From the NCBI RefSeq assembly GCF_026230105.1, contig NC_079476.1, positions 31,362,559-31,426,558 of the forward strand: 64,000 bases of DNA. Reading direction: 5' to 3'. Shown here in pieces: positions 11,759 to 26,700 of the stretch. The notes under the pieces are model-generated. The model was given only the letters and a program-made list of their open reading frames with translations, was not told where the DNA came from and made no database searches. The stretch comes from Diorhabda sublineata. Its lineage: Eukaryota; Arthropoda; Insecta; Coleoptera; Chrysomelidae. Positions within the stretch are counted from its first letter, which is position 1. The number at the start of each line of letters is the position of its first letter. A program made the position numbers and the translations under genes.

Positions 11759-14700
11759 TCAAGAAAAATATACTATCATTCATTATCAACACCTAGCCTA
11801 TAAAAAATTGAAAAACATGCACACATGATTAGTTTAGGAATTTTTTTTGTTTTTTTTTATATGTGGTGACTACTAGTCATGGCTTCTTCTTCAAAATATT
11901 TTAGAACCAAAATGTTGTTGCAATCAAATTCCCACTCTTCGCACCAGAGTAATTTGCAGCTGATATAGCTACATCAAAGCTAACAGAATTTTTAGCGTTC
12001 GGAAGCTCCTCTAATGTTTCATCTTCATTAGATGTGATTTCTTTTACTATCTCTTCGTCTGTATAGTCAGCGTTCAAGTTATTTTCTATAATCCATCTTC
12101 TAAGGTCTTCTGAAGATTCTGAAGGAGTGTTAATGTTATCGCACAATTTTAGAGTGTCATTTATAAGTTCATGGGGATTCTCTTTTTCATTATCATTTTA
12201 TAAGAGCATTGGATTTTCTAGCCAAATATTTTTCCAGGGTTCATTTAGAGTTGACGGTTTCACTTGTATTAATGCTGCATTAATGACCTCATCTTTAATG
12301 CTAAATTTCCTCAAAAGTGATGTGATGTCTACGTCTGGTTGCTACACAATATCCATCAGTAAGCGCTTTTTATAATGCACGTTTAATGTCTTAATGACAT
12401 TCTGATCCATTGGTTGGATTAGAACTGTTGAGTTTTTCGGCAAATACATAACATAAAACGTTAGAAACAATAAAACAAGTTCTATCATCCAAAGAAAAAT
12501 TACCTCTATGTAATTATTTTTCGTTTTAACTTTCAAGTCATCCATACCTGGATGTCCAAGGGCGTTATCTAGCAGTAAAAGAGCTTTTATCGGCAGTTTT
12601 TTGTTCTTCAAGTGCTTTTTGACAGCAGGTAAAAAGAGATTGAAAACCAGTCATTGAACACTTTTTGTATTACCCACGCCCGCCTCTGATCCTCATAAAC
12701 AACTGAAAGGTTTTCAAATATTGTGTTTTCGAATGTTTGGGGATTTTTTGATTCACCCACAATTAGCAGTTTAAGTATATCACTTCCAGCCTATTTGCAT
12801 ACACCATAAACGTGATTCTTTCTTTTTGCATTTTTCGACCAGAAACCTTCTGTTTATCCGATGTTACAAATGCTTCTACTTGTTTAGGTGTAAGGTCCAG
12901 TTCAGTGATATTTGCAATAAAATTAGAAACTCAGCAGATAATTTCTCACCGCTCTATATGAAACGATTACCAAGGCGTTTGTTATAATTTTCGAACCACC
13001 CAACACTAGCGCGAAATCATCTTTTTTTGTAATTTGTTTTTTTCTTTTAGAATGTCTTTATAAATTGGGACATGTCTCTTTCTCTATTGTTGGATCCATG
13101 CATAAAGGGCTATTTCAACTTGGGGATTTTTGCTTGTTATGAGAGTTTTTCTTTTAGAATCACTTTCAACAGATTTTCACGAGATTTTCTCTATTTTTAA
13201 AAATGTCGTAAACCATAGCTCTTCCAATGCGATAAATTTCAGATATTGCTGTAGGAGTTTCACAACGATCATATCTCTCAATTATTTCCCATTTTTCAGG
13301 AAGAGTTAAGATTTTATATTTCCGTTTTATGATAGCACTTTTGCTCGACATTACAAAAACCAAAAAAAACTACCGAAAAGAAACACTTCTCAAAACTAAA
13401 TAAATGGAAATATATAAGAAAAAATCAACGGTATAACAGACTAACAGCTGTCGATATGTCGCCTAATTTCGTTCAAATTCTTCGAATTATTTGTCAAGTC
13501 GGAATATCATTTGTTATATATACAACTATAATAAAGAAACCCAGATAAAAACCGAAAAACCTCGAATTTTGACTCAATTAGCAAAAGGTTAGATTACTAA
13601 GTGTGTCGAACTCACGAGTTGTCGGATAATCGAGTGTTAACTGTACTTGTATTAAACAGTGGCAATCATAGCTCTTTTATTAAATTTTTTAAAATCAATT
13701 TGGGAACGTGATTTAAAAACTTTATTTGCATTATTGTATAGTTCAGTATCTTTGTCATTATTTTAGTGGCAATATAACCAAATTGTGAACTGTATTCATG
13801 GACTGCGAGACATCAATCGTTTTAAAAAATATCGTCGATACAAACCAACAGCTTCTGTTAAACAAGACGCAAGAGCTTGGTGGTTTTATGCAATCAGCTG
13901 CATTTATCCCACAGGAGAACAACCATCCATTTGCAGGCCAAAACCCTCTTGGGATTTCTGTTTAAAAAGAGCCAGGGAAAATGTTAAATATGTTCAAATA
14001 TGTAAAAAGATTTTGACAGTACCTAGTACTACCATATCTGCCGATGAAAAAAAAATTAAAGAGGAAGTGGAATGGAGTAGAGAATATGAAGACTTAAAAA
14101 TTTTGAGAAAGGTAAAAAATTGTTGTTAATTAATTATGCATTGAATAAATATATTTTTATGTATAGATAGCAATAGATTCCGTAAAATTACCTCAGTTAA
14201 ATTCCAACAATGAAAATGATTCATCGAAAGGAAGAAATCTTTTAGTGAAGTGGTTTCCTAATTGGATGGGTTGGTACTCCACGTCTAATGAAACAACAAC
14301 AATGCTTCAATCAGATGCAACTCAATTAGAAGGAGAAATTTTACAAGTTTTGGCCGATACAGCAGAAGACAATACAAACCTAAAAAGAGATGCAGTATTT
14401 GGAAAATTCAATTTTTGCTTAAAAACAGGAACTCTGGGATTGTGTACTATGAATAAGTCTACAAATGAAAGGTGGGAATTCTTATTTAATAAAAACCAAA
14501 ACTGAGTTGAAAATTTTATAATTTCTCATTCATATTATTTTGCAGCTCGTCATTGTTGGAAATGGAATTTAAAAATTTTGTATTAGGATTTGTAAGCAAA
14601 CCTCGCTCTAGGTCCCACATAATTGAACTATCTTTGGATGCATTATTTTTGAAAGACAAAATAAGTTTAAATACAATGTTTCCTATTGTGATGGGCCCTT

Positions 14701-17700
14701 CTGGAATTGACAGAAAATCATCAACTCGTTTCAGAGGTCATAAAAAAAGTAGTTCAAACAAATCAGATTGTTTTAACGACCGTTTATTTTATTTAGTTTA
14801 TGAAAAGAAACCTCCCAACTCCAAAACCGATTTTAGGTATGTATTTCATATTGTTTTACTTAAAATGAATTCAAGATCACTCAAACTGCTTAATTGGTAA
14901 AAAATTTGATATTTTTCTTTTAGATTAAGTGTTAAATCGGAAAGCTTGGATATAGTATATCAACCAAATGTAGTGAAATGGCTTATAGAATTTATGTATT
15001 TGCCTATCCAACGTGATGTAGCTCAATTTCAGTTAGAGGCTGTGAAGCTCAAAACTAAAAAAGAGTTGATGAAAAATTGGGAAAACATATTTTCAGCAGG
15101 AACGGTAAGGTTTATTATACAGATAATTAGCAAATGTATAAAATGGAATTTATAACTTGGAAACGTTGTGAAGATGTGAACAAATTCATATTCAAAATAA
15201 GTATCAAGTAATAACTTAAATAAATCAAATAACAATTTTTTTAAAACTATTTATTGCTTCGAAAAAAGAGGACTGTATTTGAGGAAATGTGAATATAATA
15301 ATTGTTTTAATATATTGAATTTTCAACAACTTCACTTTCCTCGGAGCTGTGGAAACTAGCTTACTTGATATCGATGTTTTAAATCAGGGGTCTTCAAACT
15401 TTGAAGCCTTCGGGCGAGAATAATTTTTTCGGTATGCTCCATGGGCCAAAACAATTTTAATTTTTATTGAGATTGGAGAAAATGACTTGCCATATTATAC
15501 TTCCGTACGCTGGCTTAGTTGCGGACAAGTCTTTAAGCGCTTTTTTGAGCTTCGAGCAGAGATCGAAAGTTTTTTAACGAGAAGCATCGCCCTTGTCCCG
15601 ATTCAGGATATCGAGATTGTGACATGAAACCCTGGCTCCGAAATTCCAAATGGAAATTATTGATTTACAGAGCAGTAATATGTTTATGATCAAATATCAA
15701 AATTCATCTTTGTTGGAATTCTATAAAAGTCTTCCGCCGGTACAATTGGAGAATTTGCATATATTTGCTCGTGGATTTTTTTCTGGTTTTGGTACTACGA
15801 ATTTGTGTAAAAACGTTTTCCAAGAGGAAGAACACAAAGAATGTTTCCAGATCTAAATTGACCGATGAGCATCTTAAATTTCTTTTAATAATTGGTGCAA
15901 GTAAAACTAATCCACAGCTACTAACAATTATTGGTGAAAAATCACAATTCCATAAATCTCTTTAGTGTTTCCTTATTGTTTTTTGATTTAATAGTTGGGA
16001 TTAACTTCATATTTCTTTTTATTAGTTGGGATTAATTTCATATCTGTTTGTTATTTGTTAGTTGTAAATATGCTTAAACTCAGATTCTTTAGTTTAATTT
16101 TCTGCGTCACAAAATTTTACGTTGCAAGTAAATAAAACTGCATAATTATCATTCTGTTCATTCATTTCTTCCATTCAACTTATCAAAGCAATAGTAGATG
16201 ACATTAGCCTAAAGCTGTCGCGGGCCGGATTGATGGCACTGGCAAGCGGGATCTGGCCCACGGCCGTAGTTTGGAGACCCCTGTTTTAAACTAACTCCTC
16301 ACATTACTGGCCGGCTGTCAAGTAAATATATTATTTGGGATTGTCTGTTTGAGGTTAGCAGGAAGAAGGCGAAGTGTAACATTGTATTATTTTTGTCTTC
16401 AAGAACATCAAAAAATGGATTGCGGTGTTGTAAATAGATTGATTATAAAAATTCAATACCAAACATATTTGTTATAACTATCATATATACATAATTTATA
16501 CTTCTCCTGCAAATACATTTGAAACTTATTTAATTTTAGGTAACCCGATCCACATGGGAATTGGAATTAGATATAACAGCACCTCAGATAATATTAGTAG
16601 AACAATTTAGTGATCAAAACTCTGCTATGGCTGTGATAGATTTTGGAAAATTGCAATTGAGCAATAGTGTAGATACTGCAACTGACAATAAAACAGAGAT
16701 AGCAGCAGATGCTAAAGTTGGGGATGATGATGATGACGGTAACGCCATTAGATTCTGTCATTTAACAAATTACTATATGGTAATGGAAAATATCTTGGAG
16801 AACATAGAAATACAAATTTAAAGTCGGTATAAACTTAATTCCAATCTACCAGGGTAAATTTCAATCGTCGCGGAAATATTCATAAATTTAGCTATTCCTC
16901 TGGATTTATCTTATACAATAACATTTTATTTTCTAACGACATTTTTTATTTTCTGTCTAGCAACCAACACAATTCTCTCATTTTATGGTCTATTTGTATT
17001 TGTCTTTTTAATGTCCAGTTTAACTTGGCATCTAGGTATATTCTTACATATTTAATGCAATTTGATTGTGGAAGTTATACGCTGCTTTCGTTGGACTCGG
17101 AAGAGTCTGGTTGATTTTAAATAGCAAGCCTTCTTCCTTTTTTTCTTCTAGGGCTATGTTTATTTAATGTGCATCTCGATGGCACTGTTGAGTTGTTAAG
17201 TGTATTTAACGAAAACCAAATTGATGTTGTGGAATTATAACCAGGTTGGGATAAATTCGTTGCATTAATAATTTTTCAAAAAGTTTCAAAGTGGTGGGTC
17301 ACAAGTTATTGGTCTATACGAAGATGCATTGGCTAGATCTTTTCTTGGTTTTGGTATATTATTTCAGATTCTTTAAATATTTTTGGCTAGTACTGCAGTC
17401 TTAAGATCGCATTAAATATACAGGTTACCATTATGATCCCTTTTTTGGGTAGTTTCTTCAACATTTTCGGTGTTATCATGTCAATATCTGATGATTTCTT
17501 GTTGCTTAGAAGAGAAATTGCCTTATGTTTGTCGTGTATATATCTTCATTTCTATTTAGTTCGTTTTGAATAATCTGGTCTGAAGTATCATTAAGAGGGG
17601 TGAAAACTTCAGAACAGTTTCTACCTTGTCTTCGTAGCTTCCAGCCCAAGCTGCTAGATTTGGTATATCATTACGAAATGGAGAGATAGCCTTTACTTTT

Positions 17701-20700
17701 TTCCAAATTGATTTGATTGGTCTTCATATTGAGTTATCGTAACGATTGAGGTTTGTTGTTTGCTGCAAAAAATTGGTTTTACGCATTTATTCCAGTTTTA
17801 ATTCAAGGTTATTGCTTATTCAGTTATATGTGAATGACTCTGCCAGTTCGTTCTTGCTTTTGTTTTCGTAACATTAAGTCGTTTGATTTCCATTGGAATA
17901 TTAATATTCTTGTTTAGTGTCCCTTTTGGAGAAGTAGCTTGTTTGGCAGCTTCTTGTATTATACTAGTTAGTTTTTTTAAGGCTTCTTCTACTTCCGAGT
18001 GACTTTTCTGGCTAACGTTTAAATTTATGTTACTGTTTATTATTTTTTGTTGTTTATAAAGAAAGTAAATTTAAAAAAATATTGTAATTCCAAAAATAAA
18101 CTTAATGAAATATTGAACAAAATCTTATTGTAATAAAGGCTGAAATATTAAAAAATCTGAAATCTAATAATCATTTAAAGATAAATCTGGGGATCTGAGA
18201 GTGTGAAGAAATAATTCAATTATTGAAATTATTATCCAAATAAATTTCAACCTCACGTTTATTGTGGGCTGAGCAAATCCTTTCTCGCATATTCTCACTA
18301 CACTCTAATTAAGTGGAAACAATGGAACAGTCGAGTTTACTACAATTTATTGCTATGTCTATTGAAACTTACACTAGTAGATTGTAATGAAGTTGGTTAA
18401 AGGTATTACATGGATATTCCTATGCTCTGTAAATTTTTTTCCAATACTGTATATCTAATTTATCCTGTTTTGATACTCATTGCTTAGAAATTATACCCTC
18501 GTTTTGTAAACGCCTAACAAATAAAAAATTGCTTGAATAATTATTGTATTTACCTAGTTTTTAAAATAAATCAGAGAACTCAAATTTCAAATAAATGCCA
18601 GCAAATATTTATAAAAGTATATAGAAAATAATTATTTATTTACTGTTTCAGAAATGTACTTGACACCTTGTTCGACGCCCCCTGTTAGTGAAGGAAGTAT
18701 TTCTGGTGAGCAAACAATATCTGGGGAACCTGATATAGAAAATAAGACAAATTTATTAAATGAAATGAATTTGCACAGGAAACTTTACGATTCTTATTGC
18801 TTAGAGTTAAAAGACTTACAAATTTTGATTGGACGAGCAAAGGATAATTGGAGATTTGCTTTGAATAAAGGATCATCAAATTTACATGTTTTGGATAGAT
18901 TCAGTATATCTCTACAAATTGAACGACGAGTCGTAAGTTTTAATATTTATTCCAATTAAAACTAATTTTTTTTATATTTACGAGTATATCAAAGTTAATG
19001 AAGCCAATTTAGATTTTATCATTTCCAAATATTTTTTAAACTGTTGAATGGTACAACTATTAAAATCTCTACATACAGTATTAAAGCTTGTCCTGGCATT
19101 GGAACTGTGTTTTCTTTTTAAATATATAGTGTATTGTGTGTTTGTTTCGTAGTTATTTACAAACTCTTGTCTACAAATTTAGAGTTTTATCATTTCCAAA
19201 TATTATTTTATAATTATTGAATGGTAAAGCTGTTAAAATCTATACATAAAGTATTAAGGTTTGTCCTTGCATTGAAACTGTGTCATGTGTTTTCTTATTA
19301 AATATATAGTGTGTTGTGGGTTTGTTTTGGAGTTACTTACAAGCTCTTGCCTACAATTTGTAAACAATTTTTTGACGATAAAGCATTCTTCTTCTTAGTT
19401 TGCTTTCCAATCATCAAGGCTCAGATAGAATGGATAATTCTTTGCCACCTCGAGGTGTTTTGGTTAATCTGTGGGATGCTAAGGTCACATTACAATATTT
19501 TCAGATGATATAATTTGTTTCTATTATTTCAGAACAGTCAATAGTTGAATAAAAATAACAGTATTTTTTGTAGGTATATACTTCAGATCCTCTTTATCCG
19601 AGTTTTATTTTAAACGCACATCTACCTAAATTAATTACCCACTTTAACGAAAATAACATATCTTCGGCTAGAAACTTGATACAAATGCTATCAATGACAC
19701 TATTACCGCCGTCTTTTAAAATTGACAAAGATGCTGGCCTTCATTCAAAATCTGAACCAGGTAAAATTCGCATCTTTGATTTTAAAAATGTTTGCTCAAA
19801 CTTTTTCTTTATAGATACTGGTCTCAACAGTGGGAGTGGAGATTCAAGTCCATGCAACGAAATAGAACAAAATAATTTGATCACTATGCAGTTTACTGTT
19901 GATCAAATGTCTTTAGAAATCCAAAGTAGAGGTCGCAGTATAGCTGAACTTCAAATTGCTGGAGTCAAATTAACATTTTCAAAACATTCCGTCGAAATGT
20001 CTGTGACTTTAACTGTTCATAGTTTGTTGTTAGCTGATGCTTTACAGACATTTGGTACTGATTTTGAATTATTGGTGGCAAGTCATAAGCATGTTGGAAT
20101 GGATTCTACATCTGGTAGCATTAGGGATAGTGAACCAACATCTCCCACATCACCTGCTAGTCCAGACTCAACGTATTCTAGAAATGGTGCTACATCTCCA
20201 CTAGCTTTAACACAAGTAAGTTTGTAAAACATATATTCGTGTGTTTAGCTATATAGAACTATTAGAAAACAAGGCAAAACTGTCAATTAGTAGGGATGTA
20301 ATTTGATTATTAAAGACTTAGGTAAAATCACTAAAACGTATTTTTGTACAGGCCTTAAATACTTTGGCTACTTCACCAAGAGATGCTGGATTTGCTAAAA
20401 ATATTGTTGAACTTGACTCAGAGGCTTTAATATCAATAGAATTGCAAGTTATAACTGGTTCAAATCCAATGCAAATTGCGAAGATACAATTCAATAATTT
20501 GGATATCATAGGTAAAAAATTAATATTTTTATTCTACCTAATTTTTTTATTAGGTACCCATTTTAACATATTAAGGTTGGATTTGTAGTTGAAATTTTAT
20601 TTTTCTATATTTTCTCCCATAGATTTTGTATTTAATTCACTTGTTAATATGCCAAAGGTAATTTATTATTTTTAATAAACAATGCTTTAGTTTGTAAAAT

Positions 20701-23700
20701 ATTACTCACTCGATTTGTAATATATAAAATGTGTATGAATTAAAAACATTCTATTTTCAATATATCATCAATAGCTACATATTAATAAAACTACTGTTTC
20801 TACATATAAACATTGAGAAGTTTTATAGAAGATGCAATTAAACTGCTGTTGTTGCTATTACTATATCAACTTTTTCAGCAAATCAACAGACTCTAGTAGA
20901 ATTAGTTGGTTTCTTCAGAAGAGTTTTTCCAGAATCTCACAATACTGTCAATATTAAAAGTAATAGTACATTTAATATACAAAAATCAACAGAATCATTG
21001 CTTGAGGAATCTTTGAATCCTGTTGGGAATACCCAAATAATGTTTGATTTCCATCGCTTAAATGTTCTTTTATTAAGAGGTAAAAAAGTTATTTTTATTA
21101 TTATTGAGCTTTATATTGTGCTCATTTCATTTTTAGGTGTTATTAAAGATGGAAATCTATATGGTAAAAAGATTGGAACGGCCACAATGAGTTCAGCAAA
21201 AATACAAGCAACAATCAGTTCGAAATTTGAATTGGAAGGATCTCTGGGTAGCTTACAAGTACTAGATTTGACACCTGAAGGCCAAACCCACCAAAATATA
21301 TTGAGTGTGGGTAGTGATCCAACTTCAGACAATACTCATTTGATATATACAATTTCAGCCGAGGAAAACACAGCATTCAAATTTAAATTTATTAAATCAA
21401 AGGAAAAAGAAGCTCTAGATGTAATAATTCGTATGGCTTCGGTATGGTACACTCATTCTCCATATTTTATATGTGAAATTCAATCCTGTGCTTCAGAATT
21501 CAAACAGTATTTGTCAAATTTGGCCAAAACAATAAGGACAGCAGCTACAGATATGGCTTTAGGTTTAGTGCATGTTAGAACTGAAGCATTAGCTCAGTCT
21601 TTGAATCTAAGCAAAAATCTCCCAAATTCTGTATATAGCAGTGCCCTTACTCTGAATGAAAACTTCACTCCTACTAGGAACAAATCATCCACATTTACAT
21701 CAGCTAAAGATTCGATGGTTTCGACGCCTACTAGTCCCAACGATGAAAACAATTTAATGTTAAATGTTAATCTCGACATTGAGTTTGACAGTCCAGTTAT
21801 TGTTTTACCAAGAAGTAATATTAGTAATGAAGTATTTGTATCTCACTTAGGTAAAATAACTATTAATAATAACTATGCCGATGAAGGTTATCACAGAATC
21901 GAATTTTACAATATAGATGTACGGGACATGAACATATTTTCTTTGAATATAAAAAGTAGAAAAATGTTAGAACATAGAAGTAATAGACCTGAATTAATTT
22001 ATAGTTGTAAAAGTGACGCTATACCTATTTTACATGATACAATACTTCAACTAAAAATTGAAAGAGTAATGAATAGAATAGTGAACTCTTGCGAAGAAGA
22101 GTTTACATTTGATGAAGACATGAAAAATAAAAGAACTGTACAAATATCTGGAAATATAGTCACAGCACTTAAAGTGTCTTTAAACAGGTCGCAATATAGA
22201 CAAATCTTAGATACATTGAATTGGTTGTCATCTGCTAATCGTAACACCAAAGAATATTCTCAAACGCAATCAAGACCGAATTTCGTTTTAACAGATATTA
22301 AAGAGGAAGATACAGGTATAAGTACCCTTAATATGGATCCACATGTTAGAGCTAAAATGTTCCAGAATTTTTCTACATTTAAGAAAAATCGATCGCCTCC
22401 TACTGTGACCGAAATTAAAATGTGTTTTGATATATCCTTATTTACAGTTGAAGTTATCGCATCCGAATATAACCGTTTCAATTTATCATTTCTAGATTTT
22501 GCATTTAGATATGATAAATGTAATGATTATGAAACAAATATTCAAATATCATTAAGATCTATATTCATGGAAGATCTTCAACAACCTGTCAATAGCAGAC
22601 ACAGAATTATTGTAACGTCAACAGCTAATAATGAATCAACATCAAGTCATTCTTCGGCATCCAGATCTTGTCCAGATGTCATGTACCCTCCTTATTTAAG
22701 AAGAGCTTCACATAATTCTCTACCCGATCATCTAGAAACATATGGTATTCAAGATAATAATTCTTTTCACAATGCAGAAAATATTGTAAATAGTGAAGAA
22801 TGTCCAGGTACTCCACCACCTAGTCCAGAAGTCGGTAGGACTAGAGCTGAAAGGAATTTGGTAATAGTTAGCACTCTTTTAGTAGATTCAAATGCACCTA
22901 ACTTCTATGAACAGTATAATGGAGTTCAAAATGCTACATCTGTTGATTTCAATTGCTTGGATCTCATAATAAGCTGTAAATCATGGGTAGTCGTTTTGGA
23001 TTTCTTTAGTTTGCCTCCTGAACCTGTTGTAATAAATTTAGAGTCCCAAGATGATGTAAAAAATAAGCCTAAAAAGGATATAAACGTGACCAATATCAAC
23101 GTCAAATCATTAAATATTGTAATAGCAGAAAGAGACAGGGAAATAGCTAAAGCTAATGTTTCTGATGTCGAAATTGAAATTAAAACGACAGATAGCTCCA
23201 AAGACGTTGACGGAAAATTGGGATCTTTATCTTTACTCGATTTAACGACGAGCGGACAATTGTATAGAGATAAATTTTTAACATGTGGAAAACAAGCTGT
23301 TCTTTTCAAATATTCAAGGTTAGTATATGTTTGAATATCATCAAAGTTCAATTTAAATAGAAATATTTTTAGAAACTAATGTATTTCATTTAATACTACA
23401 TTTGCAATTTATGACAGCATAATTATTGCAAATGCTTTATGCTAAAGCTTATTATGAATAGTAAAATTTGATATATTTTACTTAAACTTTGTTTTAGATA
23501 TCCCCCTGGTGCTAAGAAAGATTATGACGCACAATTATCTTTGGAAATGGCATCTGTGATATACGTACACACAAAAAGATTTATTGCAGAAATTTCAGCA
23601 TTTTTCAAAAATTTTTCTGAAAGACAGCAAATGGTACTCAAAGGTATTCAGGCTGCTACCAGTCGACAACTTGTAAGTTTTATGCTGCAATTACAATTAA

Positions 23701-26700
23701 AGATTTTTTTATTTTGGTAAAATGTCTGTGCAGTGTAAAAATAAATAAATTTTCAATTGACTTTGATCACTTTTGTGATAATATTTTAAACTGATCATTT
23801 TTATTTGAGCTTGAACCTCACATACAAACATAATATTCTCTTGGTTGTCTTTAAATTACATCAATTATTTTTAGTTGTACAGTGATAAATATATAAATGG
23901 GTGAGACTAGACATGTGTTTGGGTAAAAGGTTAGCATTAATATAAAGCTAGCAACTAAGTACAGAGCGCACGTGTCAAAATTGGTATAAAAATTCCGCTC
24001 GGAAAACTTTTCCCTCAAAGAGGAAGTTGATGATGACCAAATCAAAGTCATAATTGAAGAGGAATCATCACTAGTGATGAATAATGCTTCCTGTACAGTA
24101 ACATAGCTCGAAAAAGATTATGCAGCGAACATGATGAACTAGCACCAAATCAAAAACTGAAAAACAACAAAAAAAGCTCATACTATCACTTCGGTGGAAT
24201 TACAAAGGTGTTGTGTTTTCTGAGCTGGTTTCCAAGAAACCAAACGATCAATTCTGATTGTTTACTGTCAACAAACAATGAAACTAGATGAAGCAATCAA
24301 AGAAAAACAGTCAGAATTGTCAAATCGGAAAGGTTCAGTCTTCCACAATGATAATGCAAGGCCTCACACATCTTTGGCGACTCGTGGGAAACTATTGGAC
24401 CTTGGCTGGGAAGTGATCCCTCATACAGCACTGATCTGGCACCATCTGATTATCATTTAATCATTTATATCGAAGTTTGCAGAATTCTTTGAATGGTCAA
24501 GCTTTCACAAATGACGATGACCTTCAATCGCATCTGATTCAGTTTTGTGTTGATAAGGACAAGAAATTTTATGAGTGCGGAATCATTAAGCTGAAAGAAA
24601 GATGACAAAAGGTCATGGAGTAAAATGGAAAATATATAATTGATTAAAAACCATTCTCTGTTTTATACTACTACCTAATTTAATGAAGGGAATTCTTTCC
24701 TATAGTGGTCAGGTAGTAAATTATTTGCGAAATGTGTGAAACCTTCTAATTTGGGAAGATTATTTCAGAATTACATTGAAAATTTATTTTTTTTTTTTTC
24801 ATAATTTGTTCTACGTTAAAATATTCATTAGAATCAAATTTTGTTGGCAAATTTTAGTGATCATCTTATTCCTAGTGACGCCTAGTGAATACACTTGTAT
24901 TATAAATAACATTTAATTTTGAAAATTGAAGTAACAAAAAAAATGATTGATATATTAGAATTGCGGTTGTTGATATAATAAATAATAAATATAATAAATA
25001 ACTTAAAACGTTCATATTTTTTAGAGTCGAGATGAACCATTACGTCTATCATTAATGATTGAGGCAAAATCTCCAATGATTCTTTTACCCGTTAGCTCCA
25101 AATCATCAAATTTAATAGTGTTCGATTTAGGACAGCTCATTGTAACAAACTGTTTCAAATTATCTGGAGATAAAGATACCATTAGTTTGGTTTCACAAGA
25201 TTCTGACAGAAAGTGTCTGTTGGACGTTATGTCAATAAATTTGGAAAATACGGATGTATACATGGCAGTTAAAACTACCCAACGCAGTCCGGAAAAGCGA
25301 TTGAAGTCTAGCTGTTTCAATTTAGGAAATAGTAGAATTACAAAGAATGGTAAGGGTTTCATATTGATCTTGTATTTGTTTATATAATCTAAGCCATTGA
25401 GTATGTAATCAAATTACATTACTAACATGTTCTTCATATCAAAATAGTCTTGCCATTTATGACTTGACTCATTCATTTTTGTTTACCACGTGTAGACATT
25501 TTTACATTTCTTATTTCTCCGTTATTTAATGATATTAATGTGATAGTATATACTCCAAAAGTTGACCATATATTTTTTGAAGAGACCATTGTCTCTTGAC
25601 CATTTACTGAAACAGAAAATAATTCAAAATTCAAAAATTCAATAATTCGAACTTATTTTTCAACAATATCAGATAATTTAAAATTTCTCTCTGGAATGCA
25701 GTTTTCCTCATCTTTGCTTTTAATGATTCTGTTCCTCATTTCTATGTTTAAAAAATATAATTTTTTTCAGCTAACTTATAGATATTTTTATTTATTTGGT
25801 TGGTTGGTGGTTTTCTCCACTAATTGTCCATTTTTTTTTATTTATATATTCATCATTATATCTTTCATTTCAATAATTTCTTGGTTCAGTTATTGTTTTG
25901 TATTAGAAAGTAAGTTACCAAAACGAGTTTTATTTATATTTATTGTTTTAAAAGATATACATTCTTTTAACGAGGGTGGCATGTTTTGACATAACAATTT
26001 CCTATTCAAAATTATTTAATTTTTAAAATCTTTGCACGATTGTAACCCAGACAAAGATGCAACCTCTTGTGTGTAAATTGACTTGCTCCTGATGGGAATT
26101 ATTAGGATCTGTTAGTCATCTGGTTCGGTGATACAAAGCGTTAGCTACCTAACTTAAGGATTATTATATTCATTAAGATTCAGGATACACGATCCTAATG
26201 GGGACCCACATCATAGTTAATTGACTCCAAGTGTTCCTTAGTGTGTTCCATTAACGTATCAATTTACGTACTTTATTTTATATCAATATGACTCTAACTA
26301 TCACATATATAATTATTTGTAGCCTCTTGTACAATAATATTTTAGTATTTAAACGCAGTCAGTAAACATATACGAGGTCTTTAATAGTCCGGTAGTCGTC
26401 GAGTATGATCGTCGGATTATTGAAACCAACTTCAACCACTTATTTCATTGTTGAATAAATAGTTTATTCCAAAGTAATTTTAATGTTTTAATACAAAGAA
26501 TATGGTCAACTATCATTGGTTAGCCCTAAGATACAATACAAGGTGACAGTATAAATTACTTTGGGTATAGCATTAACTTATAGATATATTGGAAATTTAT
26601 TAACTTGAAGCTCAAGTATTTTCTCAAATATGTATTTTCATTCTTTATGCGACTTTACATTTAAATCTAACTACTACAATTTACCTTTGTGGCTCAGTAA

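Noticed and set aside
11542..11796. Open frame with a long Tyr-Ile repeat
   Set aside because: It is a translation of the (TA)n microsatellite inside the Tigger element. The same holds for 46672-46854.
22926..23351. 141-codon minus-strand frame opposite Vps13D exon 16
   Set aside because: Antisense shadow of a conserved coding exon.
25696..25989. 97-codon hydrophobic frame that could be a membrane protein
   Set aside because: T-rich intron sequence, low complexity, no splice or start context.
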